Shown here piece after piece: positions 1 through 12,200 of a DNA stretch of 64,000 bases. The stretch lies in the NCBI RefSeq assembly GCF_021018805.1, contig NC_086258.1:20180692-20244691 (forward strand), given 5' to 3'. This DNA is from Prinia subflava. Its lineage: Eukaryota > Chordata > Aves > Passeriformes > Cisticolidae. The first letter of the stretch is position 1. Every line of letters starts with the position of its first letter. The notes under the pieces are model-generated. The model saw only the letters and a program-made list of their open reading frames with translations, was not told where the DNA came from and did no database searches. A program made the position numbers and the translations under genes.

Positions 1-3000
1 ATCTCTTCTGAAAGCCCTTTGCCTCAGAGTTGCTGCCTGGTATTGCACTCAGGCAATCCTTCCCCATGCCTTGGGTTTTACATGAGAGGAAGCCCAGCAT
101 GCTCCAGCTCACTGTTTCCAGGTGGAATAGGAATGAGTTTCACCTGCCTGGTCCATCCTGAGGCATCCCTGGTGCCTGTCAGCTGAGCTCAGGGAGTTTT
201 CCTGCTTGGAGAAGCATTTGCCAAAGGTTTGCATCAGCTCCCTCTCTGCCTCCCACCAGCAGCCCGCTGTACGTCTGGCTTTGCAGATGCTCCACTTTTA
301 TTCTTAGAAAGTCCTAAATATTTCCGCTTTCCTTCTGAATAACTCCAGTGATCGGGGGCTGCTGATCACCCTGACGAGCTGTGAATCCGTCCTATTTAAT
401 GCTGAGTTTCTCTCTGAGCCTTTCACTTGGCTGGGCACCAGGCTGGTGGCAGCGGCGCTGACAGGCATCGTGCCTTCCCCTCCGAGCAGAGATGACATTT
501 GAATTGAAGCTTCGTCAGGAGCCTTTTACACTGCAGATTCCCAATGCATAAATGCTATATGTGCTGGTAAATGTACCTGTCACCTCACCAGCTGGTGACA
601 CGCTGACATTTGCTCTCCCTGAGCATCTTCCCTTGCCAAGGATGTGGATTGATTCTTCCTGTGCTTCCCCTTGCCTTGGGAAGTGACCTTAGAGCTGAGG
701 ACTGGTGGTGTTCTCACTGGACTTGCTCTTTAGTGACTGAGCTTTACTGACATTTTTTTCTCTGATACTGAGTTCACAGAATCACAGAATCACAGAGTCA
801 CAGAATGACCAGGTTGGAGGAGACCTCCAAGATCATCCAGTCCAACCCATGCCCTAACACCTCAACTAAACCATGGCACCAGTGCCACATCCAGTCTTTC
901 TTTAAACACATTTAAACAGTTCTCTCAAGGCACTTGAGCTGTGGGTTACCAGCAAGGTGTGGACCCTGTGGTCTGTCTGGGGCTGAGCTTGGCACTGCTG
1001 TAACACCAGTTCTGGCAGCAGTGTCCAGCACAGAGACAGGAGATCACCTTCTTGCCCTTGGTCTTGGTGTTCAAGTGTTTGCTCAAGCCTCTGGGTTGTT
1101 GTTTAGCTTGTTCCTTTAAATTTGGTATTATAATTGTTCTTTAATAAGTTAAATCAAAATGCATTTTACAGCACGTCCTTTGCAGCTTACAAGCACTCAC
1201 ATTTCTGGAAGTGCATCTGGAGCTGTCATTAATCAGAAAATGGTTTGTCTTGGTGCATGTAACCACATGCTGCTCTGAATTTTGCTGGCAGCCTCTGTTT
1301 TAATAATGGATGAAAGAAAAGCTGTATGTTTGATATAGGCTTTTTTACCTGAATATTGCCAACCACACAGAAATTGTTTTGAACGGTGAGTGAAACTTGA
1401 TGCAATGAAAGCCAGGGAAAGCACTGCCCCTCTCCTCACCTTAGCCAAAGCCTGCCCAGTGCAGGGAGCCCTGTGCACTGAGGGAGGGGCTGGTTTTCTA
1501 CCCCCAGGTCGGGTGGGATTTTGTGAACACACTGCCCTCCTTTCTGGTCAGCAGCTGAGAACAAATTCATATTATCCATTTGTGCCTGTCCAACCTCCAT
1601 CTCCTGGGACTGTCCTACTGCTGTGAGGGTCAGCTAAGCAGCGAGGAATATGCTGAGGTTATTTTGATCTTAGATATGGTTTGATTATCATCAGTATTCT
1701 CATTAGAGCCTCTCAGGTAAAGCCTCACTGCAGTGAACACGGAGTTGATTATCTGGGGGCTGGAAGGGGAACCTTCTCCACCCTGGGTTGGAGGCCAGGA
1801 GGGAGGACAGTGGGTTTGGCTGATCACAGCAAGAAGAGAAGGCTCCAGTGTGCTGCAGCCATGGCAAACCCAGCCCAGCACTGATGGATCCTGTGGGATT
1901 TCCAGCAGGGAGGAAAGGGACAGCACTGATGCAAGGAGTGACCAAAACCTCCTCCAGAAACCTGATGCCTGATCAGATGGGATTGATTCAGACTGGGGCA
2001 AGCATGGAGGAAGAAGCAGAGAGCCTGTCTGTGAGATGGGGCTGGGAGAACTTGATTTGTTTGACTTTGTAAAATAAAGGCTGAGAGGAGATGTGCTTTG
2101 TCGTCTGTAAATACATGGGTGGGTAAACATCAGGGACAAATAACAGCTAGAGAAGCTACTTTCAAGACAGTGCTGCTGTAAGAACAAATGGATATGAGCT
2201 TGTCCTGAATAAATTCAGGCTGGAAGTTAGGCTTCCAGCCATCAGGGTCAGAGGGAGGGAACCACCCAGCTTGTTTGGAGGTGGAACTTGGTAATTTTTG
2301 GAAGAGATTAATATGCTGTGGTTGCCTGTGGCAGTGAGAGCCTGACTGTTCAGGGAGCCTCAGGCTTGTCTTCCTTACCTTTGCCTGGCTCTGCCTCTTC
2401 AAGAATATTTGGGACAGAGCTCTTGGATCTTGCTGCAGCCAGAGAACAAAGTCCTGGAGGTGTTGTGAGTGATGACTCTGTTGTGCTTGAGCAATGGTGC
2501 CATGAGAAGAGTAAGAGGTGCTGGGGCACCCCAGGGACTTGCAGCCATCCAGGTGCATCTTCAGTCCTGTCAATGTTGCTCCTCTATGTCCTGAGCTGGG
2601 AAATAACCCTGTCAGACAGTGGGAACACTGGGAGGTTCCCAGGCCCACACTGGCCCCAATTTTTATCTGCAAGTGTCGCCAGTTTTGGTCCTACCTGCCA
2701 AGGGTCTCTGCTGGGCAGAGGAGCAGAGCTCAGTGTCCTGTGCTGCTCCTCTCCTGTGGCCCACAGAGGGGTCTGCACCAGGGGATGTTCTTCCTTTCAG
2801 GACTGTGGTGATCTCAGCACAACAAACTCAGATTCATTACAGTATCGGTAAAAATTGATAAAAACAGGGCAATGCCTGGAAATTTCCTCTCTGGAGTGTG
2901 CAGGGACTTTCAGAAGCTCCTGCCTGGCCCTGTGCAAGAACAGTACCAAAGCAGAAGAGAGAGAGATCTGTGTCTGCATGAGCTGGTGTATCACATTCCC

Positions 3001-3181
3001 CCTCATTGACTTTACCCTGACATGCAAACAAGCCTTAATTAATTCTTCTGGCAAACTTTCCTGATGGGAGAGATGCAGTAACAAGTCCCTCTGTGAGCGG
3101 TTGGCATTTGATGTTTGCTTTGTGCTGTGTGATAACCCAACATTTCTCCCTGGATCCGTGACTGTGCTCTGTCCTCCCCAG
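1..3181 (+). other. Intron 3 of CACNA1G (3' part)
   Basis: This is the downstream part of the intron before the IS4 exon. The only recognised element is a CR1 tail at 774-905. Open frames on both strands (for example 1630-2187 and 2130-2672 minus) have no recognisable protein content and no exon-like splice context, and are treated as chance. Confidence 0.85.
774..905 (-). mobile_element. CR1 LINE 3' fragment
   Basis: Read on the minus strand it ends with the CR1 hallmark of tandem 8-base ATTCTGTG-like units (four CACAGAAT/CACAGAGT copies on plus, 777-805). These are preceded by the conserved block seen on plus as GGTTGGAGGAGACCTCCAAG and CATCCAGTCCAACCC. CR1 is the dominant bird LINE, and 5'-truncated copies such as this are typical. 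Confidence 0.93.
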
Positions 3182-3279
3182 GATGCTGGAGTACTCCCTG
3201 GACCTGCAGAACGTCAGCTTCTCGGCCGTGCGCACCGTGCGGGTCCTGCGGCCGCTCAGGGCCATCAACAGGGTCCCCA
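3182..3279 (+). CDS. CACNA1G: CACNA1G exon 4: domain I voltage sensor S4
   Basis: The exon encodes [20 protein letters not shown] followed by a further arginine-spaced segment ending AINRVP. It has the R-x-x-R spacing of an S4 voltage sensor, here that of domain I. The acceptor is a pyrimidine tract ending CCCCAG. The donor is GTAAGT. The exon enters with one base (G) that completes a codon begun in exon 3, and leaves with one base (A), which joins GC of the next exon to give serine. Length is 98 bases. The sequence is nearly identical to mammalian Cav3.1, and T-type paralogues are also very similar here, so the gene assignment rests on other exons. Confidence 0.96.
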
Positions 3280-6200
3280 GTAAGTCACAGCCCTGCTCCT
3301 CCCCTCTGGGAACAGCTCTGGGTGTGCCAGGCCCCATCCAGGCCCCAAAGATGGAAGGGCAAACCCAGGTGCTTTGAGCTGACATCACAGCTCAAACATC
3401 TGCCCAAGCCCGGCGGTGCTGGGTCCTACCACCACTGTCTGTGTTCCTTTTGACACCAGAGATGAGTCAATAAATGATCCAGGACTGTCTCCAGACACCT
3501 TCCTTGCTCATCTGAAGAGGGTGTGAGGAGGCTGTAAAGGGCTGCAGGGGATAGGGATTGACTGAGTCAACAGCCTTTGCCAGGCAGTACAGGCAGGGGG
3601 GTCTGAGCCATGCTGCTCTCACCCTCCCTGGGTTACCCCATCCCTTCCTGGAGAAATTGGGGTGAGGAGGTCTGGTTGTGGCTGGAGATATCCCCCTGGA
3701 AGGTGCTGAGGGCCCCAGAGCTGCTCCACACAGCCCAAACCCCCAGCAGCATCTCCAGAGCAGACCTGGCTGGGCTGGGCAGGGTCTCTTCAGCCCTGGT
3801 GTATCAGGTGATGGACAAGGCTCTCACCCTGCTTTAGGCAGCAGAGGATGGCATTGCCAGCCCCAGGTGGCACTGGGGACCCTCCCACTGCCCCATGCTG
3901 GGCAAGTCCCAGTGCTCCATGACAGACACTGAGCACTGCCCCTCTCAGATGCTGTGTGGATCAGGTATTTAAGTGTAACTACAGCTGCACCACAAGCCTC
4001 CTCTTCCTGGTCCTGCAGCCCTGGTCATCAAATCCAGTACTGTTTTAGCCAAATTAAAACCAAGTCTGCACTCCCCTCTCTGAACTGGCCCAATGCCTTG
4101 ATGAGAACTAATCAGCATCAGCTCTCTGCTGATGCTGGAAGTGCCTGGGATTTATTTATTTTCCTGCTCCTGACTCTTGAACTTAATCTGGCTTTGCTGC
4201 TGATGTTTCAATCATTACAAAAGCTTCAGAATCCTGTTTGCAATGTTGTTTTTTTTTTATCCCCACTGCTGGACTGGTGGACAGCTGAATTTATCCACCA
4301 CTGTCTAACTGGAGATGTAATTCACTTAATGTGGTTTGAAATCCTGGGTAATTTATCTTGTCTTCTCTGCAATGTAGTTACAGTGAGATAGAAATGCAAG
4401 GTGGGAAAAATAAAAAATGATCTTTGTATGATGATCAATGCAATAACCACAGAAAGTAATTTTAGTTAATTAGGAGTTGATGCAAGGTGGTTACTCCCCA
4501 GTAAAGGAGTAGAAGAAAAACCCTGAGAGGGGAGGTGACAGCATCAGGAGAAAAGAGTCTTCCTGAAGTATCAGAGTAAAGGGTGCAACAGTAAAGCTTT
4601 CTTTAGATAAAAGTCAATACAAGCAAGTGAGAGAATGCAGAACATGGGGAAAGAAGGAGAGGGAGAGATGAGCAGAATATTACACAGATGTCAGATGAAA
4701 TCAATTTTTGTGTGTAAATGTCAAGTTGAAGTCACCATCAATTTGTCTTTGTTACAGAACTGGCTGTTCCTGAACTTGTGAGAATTAACTGCCAGAGAGA
4801 GTCCTGTATTTTAAGGAAGAGAGGGCATTTAGGGTAGATGAGGAGAAATAGGGAGGCAAGGGAATTTTGAAATATGCTGAGTGGAGAAAGAAATATGATT
4901 GAGCAAAGGAGGGGATCAGAATTTAATCTGAGGGAAGAAAGGAAGCATAATTGCTAGAAAACTTCGAGAGGAGGACTTGAGGAGCAGGGAAGGTAGGTCT
5001 GGTGTCCAGGAGGAAGGCATTAATAAAGGGGAGAGTTCCAGGGGCTCTGGGGGGAAGCCAAAGGGGGTGGCAAGCTGTGACTGTTCACAAGCCACATGTG
5101 GGTGATGAGGATAGAAGGAAAAGAACAGAAGAAAACATAGGTGGAAAAGTATCAGTGGAAAGGAAAAGGTCGGGAGGACGTGGCTGGAACAAGAAAACTC
5201 AGTGTGAGCTTTTCCCTTTGCCCCAGGCATGCGCATCCTGGTGACGCTGCTGCTGGACACGCTGCCCATGCTGGGGAACGTCCTCCTCCTCTGCTTCTTC
5301 GTCTTCTTCATCTTCGGCATCGTGGGGGTCCAGCTGTGGGCAGGTTTGCTCAGGAACCGCTGCTTCCTCCCCGAGAACTTCAGCATGTGAGTCTGTGTGG
5401 GCAGCAGCAGTGTGTGCCCAGCCTGAGGGAGGCTGTCCCTCCTGGAGCTCCTCTCCTGTAAATGCTTCTTGCTCCTAAATGCCACCACCACTCCTGCTTG
5501 GGCACACACAATGGGGACAGAGAGAGCTGGAACCATTTGTCATTTGCATTTGCAGGCTGTCCTTAACTCTCAGCTGCCACTTGGGAACCTCTCTGATTGC
5601 TAAAAGCCTCCCAGAAAACCCCCCTGAGAATGGGAATTCAGGTTTTCTAAATTCAGCATATCATTAATATCTGACCTTTTCTATGTGGAGGTGTCCAGGT
5701 CTGAATCCCCTCCAATGGCTGGTGGTGTTTATTGCCACAACTTTTGTAGTCCCACCTAAAGCCCAGGAAAAGCTCATGGAACTAATGTGCATTTTTGATG
5801 CTGGATATTTTCAGCCTCAGAGCAAGAGATAGTCCCTATCCCAAAGTGTTAATTTTCACAGATCCCTGAATTTTAAGGCCAAAAGAACTGTTGTGATCAG
5901 TTTTGTGATGTAGCACTGTTTGGATGGTAGTTGAAATACCTGGCAGCTGTCAGCCTCTTCCAGGGTTTCCATGCCTGTTCTACCTACCTGCTTTTTCCCA
6001 CCACCTCCATCCCTTGAGATGCTTGGAGAAAGGCAGATGGCTGCAAACCCTTGATGGCTCTGCCACATTCTGCCAGGCCCATCACCTTTCAGGGGATTGC
6101 TGGTTCACCAGGGTGGATCTGGCTGGATTCACACCTGGATGGAGGAACCCTACAAGCCCAAAGCCTCTTTCCTGTACACAGCAGGACCATGCTGCTGCTG

Positions 6201-9200
6201 CTGCTGTGGCCAGGCTGGCACAGGGCACCTGCCAACCTCTCCCACCCACCTCCCAATCAACTCCCACCCCTCTGGTAGGTGATGCCCTCGCAGGGTGGCT
6301 GGAGGTGTCATTACCAGGACATGTCCCTGTTAAGCAAATGTCAGCAGAGCAGGGGGTGGCTTCACCACCGAGTAAATCCAATAGAGCCGCAGGTTTGGGT
6401 GCTGTTTAATTGAGCCAGAATTCCAGGGGTTTAGATAGGCTTTGAAGGGTATTACAGGCAATTCTGCAGGAATTAACCAGGCTGAACTAGGCTTAAAAAT
6501 ATCTTCGCAAGCTTTAGTGGGAGTCCTGGCAGCATTAAGGAGATAGTGTGTGCAGAGCAAGGAGCCAGTTTCTGACTGGCCATGGGTTGTTTCATCTCCC
6601 TGAAGAGTATTTTTGCCTGGTTTGCTGTGGCAAGGCCACCCTCAGAGGGAATTTAGAGCTTATCTGTGGGCTGAATTGACATGGTGAAATGCAGATGAAG
6701 GCCCTGTCTCTGATTTTTAGGAATCTTGGGAGGTCCTTGTACGTAGAGCCTCCCTAAACAATTCTCATCATCTCCAGAAGAACAGGACATACAGGAGCTT
6801 AAACTGACTGATTTCAATCTTACTGCAGCAAAGACATTTCAGAGCAGCCCTGTCATGCTGAATCCTTCTCTTAGTCTCCTAACATCAAAGCCAGAGTGCT
6901 TCCAGAGGGAGTAACTTCCCATAACGCCATCAGAGGGATTGCCAAGGGGCCGAGTGCACTGCCTCAGTTTCTCAAAGCGCAGTCAAGGACATCAGCTCAC
7001 CCTGTGGGGCTGCAGTAAGTTCAGAGGGATTCCTTCTTCCCAAAAAATAGCTTTAAGATCCACAAAAGCAGGTATCAGGCTGTGCTACTGCAGCTGTCTC
7101 CTTGCCAGGCTGCCTGTGCTCGGTGTGCAAACCCCAGCCCTGTCTGGCCTCTTGCAGCCCCTACACGGTGGACCTGGAGCGGTACTACCAGACGGAGAAC
7201 GAGGATGAGAACCCCTTCATCTGCTCACAGCCCCGGGAGAACGGGATGCGCTACTGCCGGAGCATCCCCACACGCAGGGAGGAGGGCCTGGAGTGCACCC
7301 TGGACTATTACTCCTACAACGACACCACCAACACGTCCTGCGTGAACTGGAACCAGTACTACACCAACTGCTCTGCTGGGGAGCACAACCCCTTCAAAGG
7401 AGCCATCAACTTCGATAACATTGGCTATGCCTGGATTGCAATATTTCAGGTGAGCCCTGGCTGTCGCAGGGTGACAGCAGGTCCTGCCCCCGGCGTGTTC
7501 CCAGGGCTGTGTAATTGCACTCCTGGGGGCTGTTTTGCACTAGGGAACATGTATATAGTAGTGCACAGGTGCTCAAAGTGTTAGAGATACAATATGATGC
7601 CTGTTCTGAGAACATCTCCACCTCACACGCATGGACAAAACCCTGTGGGTGTGCAGTGTGATGATGCTGGTGTGGGGCAGAGCCCAGAGACTGCTCTTCT
7701 GTCTGCAAAATGCACTAGTGGCCCTTAAGGCCAGCTGGAAAGGGGCTGGATTCGGCCTGGGCAGCTGGTAATGGGGCTGTTGGCACTGGGAGGAGCAGGA
7801 GTTGGCTCCTCAGCATCTTGTACTGCACCAAGACCTACTGTGGGCTGTCAGACATGACCCACCCAGAGGAAACATTGCCTGTGACCTTTGTTGTAACTGA
7901 GCCTTGAGGAATTTGTTTTCCCTTCCTGTCTCCACCAGGTCATCACGCTGGAAGGCTGGGTGGACATCATGTACTTTGTCATGGATGCACACTCCTTCTA
8001 CAACTTCATCTACTTCATCCTCCTGATCATCGTGAGTGGCCTTAGGGGAGCAGAGAGGGTTCTCCTGGCATTTGGAGAGAGCAGAGTGGAGTCACCTAGA
8101 GGAACAGGGCAGAGGATGCAGTGAATATAAAAGCTGAAGTAGCAACCAGCCAGCTGGGAGAAACACAGCTTCCCTATGGAACTGTGCTGCAGCTGCATTT
8201 TGCTGCAAACATAGGGAAGGAAAGAAAGATGTGCTCAAGCGGTGGTAGATGACTTCTGTTGTTGCTGCTGTTTCTACTACTTCTCTCCGGGTGCTCCAAA
8301 TTTTTCTCGCTTGCTTGCCACCTCGAATTTAAGTTTCCAAGTAGGCAAAATTCACCTGGTCACCTTCTGAGTGCCAGAAAGGGAAGAGGCTGCCCCAAAA
8401 TTCCTCCACATTGAAGAACCCAACTGGCTGAGTCCTTGGTGCAGCAGGGATGTTTCGGGAAAACAGTCCCAAACTTCAGAGAGCGTGTTGAGAAAGGAGG
8501 GAAGAGATTACTGCCCACAGCCCACCCACACTTCACAACATCATCTGAGACCACCCACAAAGGAGCCAACAAAGGGTTTCTGTGGGGTGGGCTCCATGAT
8601 GGGGTTCATCTATGCAAGCAGAATTGTCTACAGTGACTGGCTGAGCTCGTTGTCTAGACTCCCTTTATCGTCAAGGGAGAAAAATAGGTGCTTTAAGGGG
8701 GTGATTCATCTCCTCTGAAGGTAGACATCCAAAATAAATTAGATGCATTGCAGACTTGATGCGCCTGTTTCTCTCTTGACTCTAAAGGATCATTAGGTGC
8801 CTCACTCAGATGTAGCTAAGTGAGATGAGTCCTTGTCTTGCTACACAATTGGTCTAAGTCCAGAAAAATAGCTGCACATTGTCAGTTAGGTCATTGTGGG
8901 GATTTCTGCTGCTCATCAAACCAGGACTGAAACCCTGACGAGAAAGTAGATGGTTGTTCAGTCCATAACGCTGGTTTTTCCTATTAGCTTCCCCAAGAGA
9001 GAAACAAACCCTTGCTCTCAGCCTCCCCAAGATGACGAAGAGGAAGAGCAAGCAGTACTTTTCCAGATGCCGTGCTAGTAACATTAGCAGTGTGTGATAG
9101 CCCATTAGCACGTCAGTAATTCCCTGTGATCCAGGCTGGGCTCTGCAGAAGGCAGAACCTCATGAAACCCTGGCTGGAAAGAAAATCTCCAAGCTGTGGG

Positions 9201-12200
9201 TACAGGCTGCTGATGCCCTTGCGTAACAGTCACCCGCAAATCCCGTTAGCAGGGGAAAGGGATCTGCTCGCAGGCTGCCCACACACTGGCAGGAAAAAAT
9301 GCTCCTATCAGGAAGGCTCAGTGCATTCATCGTAATGCCACTAATTGTGATAATTACAACCGCTGTCTGTGGAGAAAGAAAAACACCATCTTGAAAGAGC
9401 AAGGAATTTTTGTCACACTAATCTTCTCTCGTCTTTGATCTCTGACGCCCTCCGCGGAGGGCTGGTGTGGGAGTCCCTGGGGCGGGAGCTCGGGGGATGA
9501 GTCAGCCTGCCCATGGCCGGTGGGCTTGGCTGGGGTTTACTCCACGTTCTGTGCTCTGTGGGGTGCCACGGCCACACTGATGTCCCCTGTCCCCTCAGGT
9601 GGGCTCCTTCTTCATGATCAACCTGTGCCTGGTGGTTATAGCGACGCAGTTCTCCGAGACCAAGCAGCGTGAGAGCCAGCTGATGAAGGAGCAGCGCGTG
9701 CGCTACCTGTCCAACGCCAGCACCCTGGCCAGCTTCTCGGAGCCGGGCAGCTGCTACGACGAGCTCCTCAAGTACCTGGTTTACATTGCCCGCAAGGGCA
9801 GCAAGCAGCTGGTGAAGGCCTACAGGGCGGCAGGCGTGAGGATGGGCTTCCTCAGCAGCCCCAGCAGCAAGGCGGGGGCCGAGCGGCGCGCCAGGAAGCG
9901 ACGGAGCAGGAAGAGATCCTCGGTGCACCACCTCATCCACCACCACCACCACCACCACCACCACTACCACCTGGGCAACGGGACGCTGCGCGCGCCCCAC
10001 GCCAGCCCGGAGATCAGCGACGTGGAGACGGGCTCGCTGCACAACGGCGCCGGCCGCCTGATGCTGCCCCCCTCGGCCCCCAACTCCCTGGGCACCCCCA
10101 GCGCCTCTCCCAGCAACACCGAGTCCGTGCACAGCATCTACCACGCCGACTGCCACTTCGAGCCCGTGCGCTGCCGCCCGTCCCTGACGCAGCCCAGCCT
10201 GGGCCTGCCGAGCCCAGAGGGGATCCCCAAGAGCATGGTGGGCAGCAAGGTGTACCCCACGGTGCACTCCAGCACCTCCCATGAGATGCTGAAGGAGAAG
10301 AACCTGGGGGAGGCGGCGGTGGGTGCTGGGAGCAGCACCTTGACAAGCCTCAACATCCCCCCAGGGCCGTACAGCACCATGCACAAGCTGCTGGAGACAC
10401 AGAGCACAGGCGAGCTGGGGTTGGATCTACATCTGGGGCTGCTTTCCAGAAATACCATTTTTGTCCTAATTTTTTTTGTCTCTCTGAATTTTTGCAGGGT
10501 TCTTTTCAGTCCATGTTACGGAGAAAGGCGATGGCTTTTCAGGTGAGATGAGCAGAAATCTTCCGACCTACCTAACGCCTCTTAAAGCCAAATTTAGGAG
10601 AGAAGTTTCAACCTCCAAGACTTCATACCAGCAATAATCCAAGGGATATGAGGGTTTTCAGTGAATCCATTTTCTTTGCAATCCCTGTCTTGTAGATTAG
10701 ACAAGTACAAGAGAGCTGGAGAGGGACTTTGACAAGGACATGTAGTGACAGGAAGGAGGGAATGGCTTTAAACTTTGCAGAGGGTAGGTTTAAATTAAAT
10801 ATCAGGACAAAATTCCATGATTTCCCTCCGCTCCCAAACCATTTACAGGGAATACCTCCCAAATCCTGTACTCCACAAATCAGCTAGAGCTTGCAGATGG
10901 ACACTTTCCAGATCTGAGTCCTATCACATCCCTGAGCACTGCCTAGCTCTGCTCCCGTGGGACACAAGGCCCGGGAGATTGAGTGTCTGCTCTGTGTGAG
11001 TGCTCAAGGGCAATCACAGACGCCGAGTATGAAAAATCTGTGATTTACTCAGGAAGCCTGTAAGAGTCAGACACTGAATGCATCTTTCATGGATCAGGGG
11101 TTTCCTATCTCCACCGCAAGATGCTCTTTTCCCCTCCACATCTTGAAATTTAGGAGTTCAGGCCAGCCTAGTCCGAACACTCTCAGCCTCCCAGAGGCTT
11201 TTGGCCAAGCTTTCCAAGGCAGTCAGTGCCTTTCCCACCCCACTGCAATAACATTGACCTTTCCAGCCAGGAGCTGTGCAGGGAAGAGACCAAATCCTGC
11301 CCCCAGCCCAGCGCTGCCCACAGACCAAACACACAGAACTGGGCTCTGAGTTGGTTTAGCACGGGGTTTGTATTCTCACTGCTGGGTGCTGCCCTGCAGG
11401 AGTCAGGCACACACATTGCCTCTCTCCTCACAGTCAGCTAGTGGGAATTTTGGGGAATATCCCACTGGTATTTCACCCAGGACACAGCTGGCAGCTGCCA
11501 CTGAGGCCAAGGTGTGGAGAGGGAAGCTGGTGGAGCATCAGCAGAGAGAATGAGAAAGAAGGCTGCTAATAGTCCTGCTGCTAATTACAGCCGGGAGCAG
11601 GGCAGGACTGGGGAACCCGATGGCTTCCTCCTTCCTGTAATGGCTGGAGATGTAATGAGGCATGCTCAGGGTCCACAGCTGGGGTGGTATCTGTCTGGGG
11701 GCAGCAAAGAGAGCTTCATGAACAGACAGAAGGTGCTTGGGGAGCCCAGGTTTTAACCCAGCAAAGCCCTTTTCCCATTGGGAAATGCCTGTGATCTCAG
11801 GGGCAGAGGCTTGGTGCTAACAGGGAGCGGGGGTTGCTTCCTACAGCCCCCTGTCCCAGGTGATGAGCTGCTCTTTCCCTGCTCTGCTGGCATTTCAGGT
11901 CCCTGCCAAAGCTCTTGCAGGATCTCCAGCCCCTGCACCAAGCTGGATGGTGGCTCCTGCAGCCCCGAGAGCTGCCCTTACTGCCTGGCGGCGCTGGCCG
12001 GCGAGCCCGAGCTGTCAGACCACGACTCGGCCGACTCGGACAGCGAGGGGGTCTACGAGTTCACACAGGACGCCCACTACAGTGACCAGAGGGACCCTCA
12101 GAGGGGCAGAGCCCCGGCCAGGAGGGCCCACCTGGTGCTGGCCTTCTGGCACGTGGTGTGTGAGACCTTCCGGAAGATCGTGGACAGCAAATATTTTGGC

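Noticed and set aside
1630..2187. 185-codon minus-strand frame in intron 3, with overlapping frames nearby
   Set aside because: No recognisable domain, no splice-consistent structure, and composition typical of random intron sequence.
6189..6203. Five CTG units as an expanded triplet repeat
   Set aside because: Too short to be notable and lies in an intron.
9413..10384. 323-codon minus-strand open frame
   Set aside because: Antisense shadow of the GC-rich exon 8. Its Val/Val/Val and Ala/Gly-rich content simply mirrors the His-tract and loop codons.
10410..10546. Extended exon 8 with an alternative C-terminus reading to a stop near 10544
   Set aside because: The extra residues are not related to any known Cav3.1 isoform, and homology resumes exactly at exon 9. 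Kept only as a possible intron-retention product.
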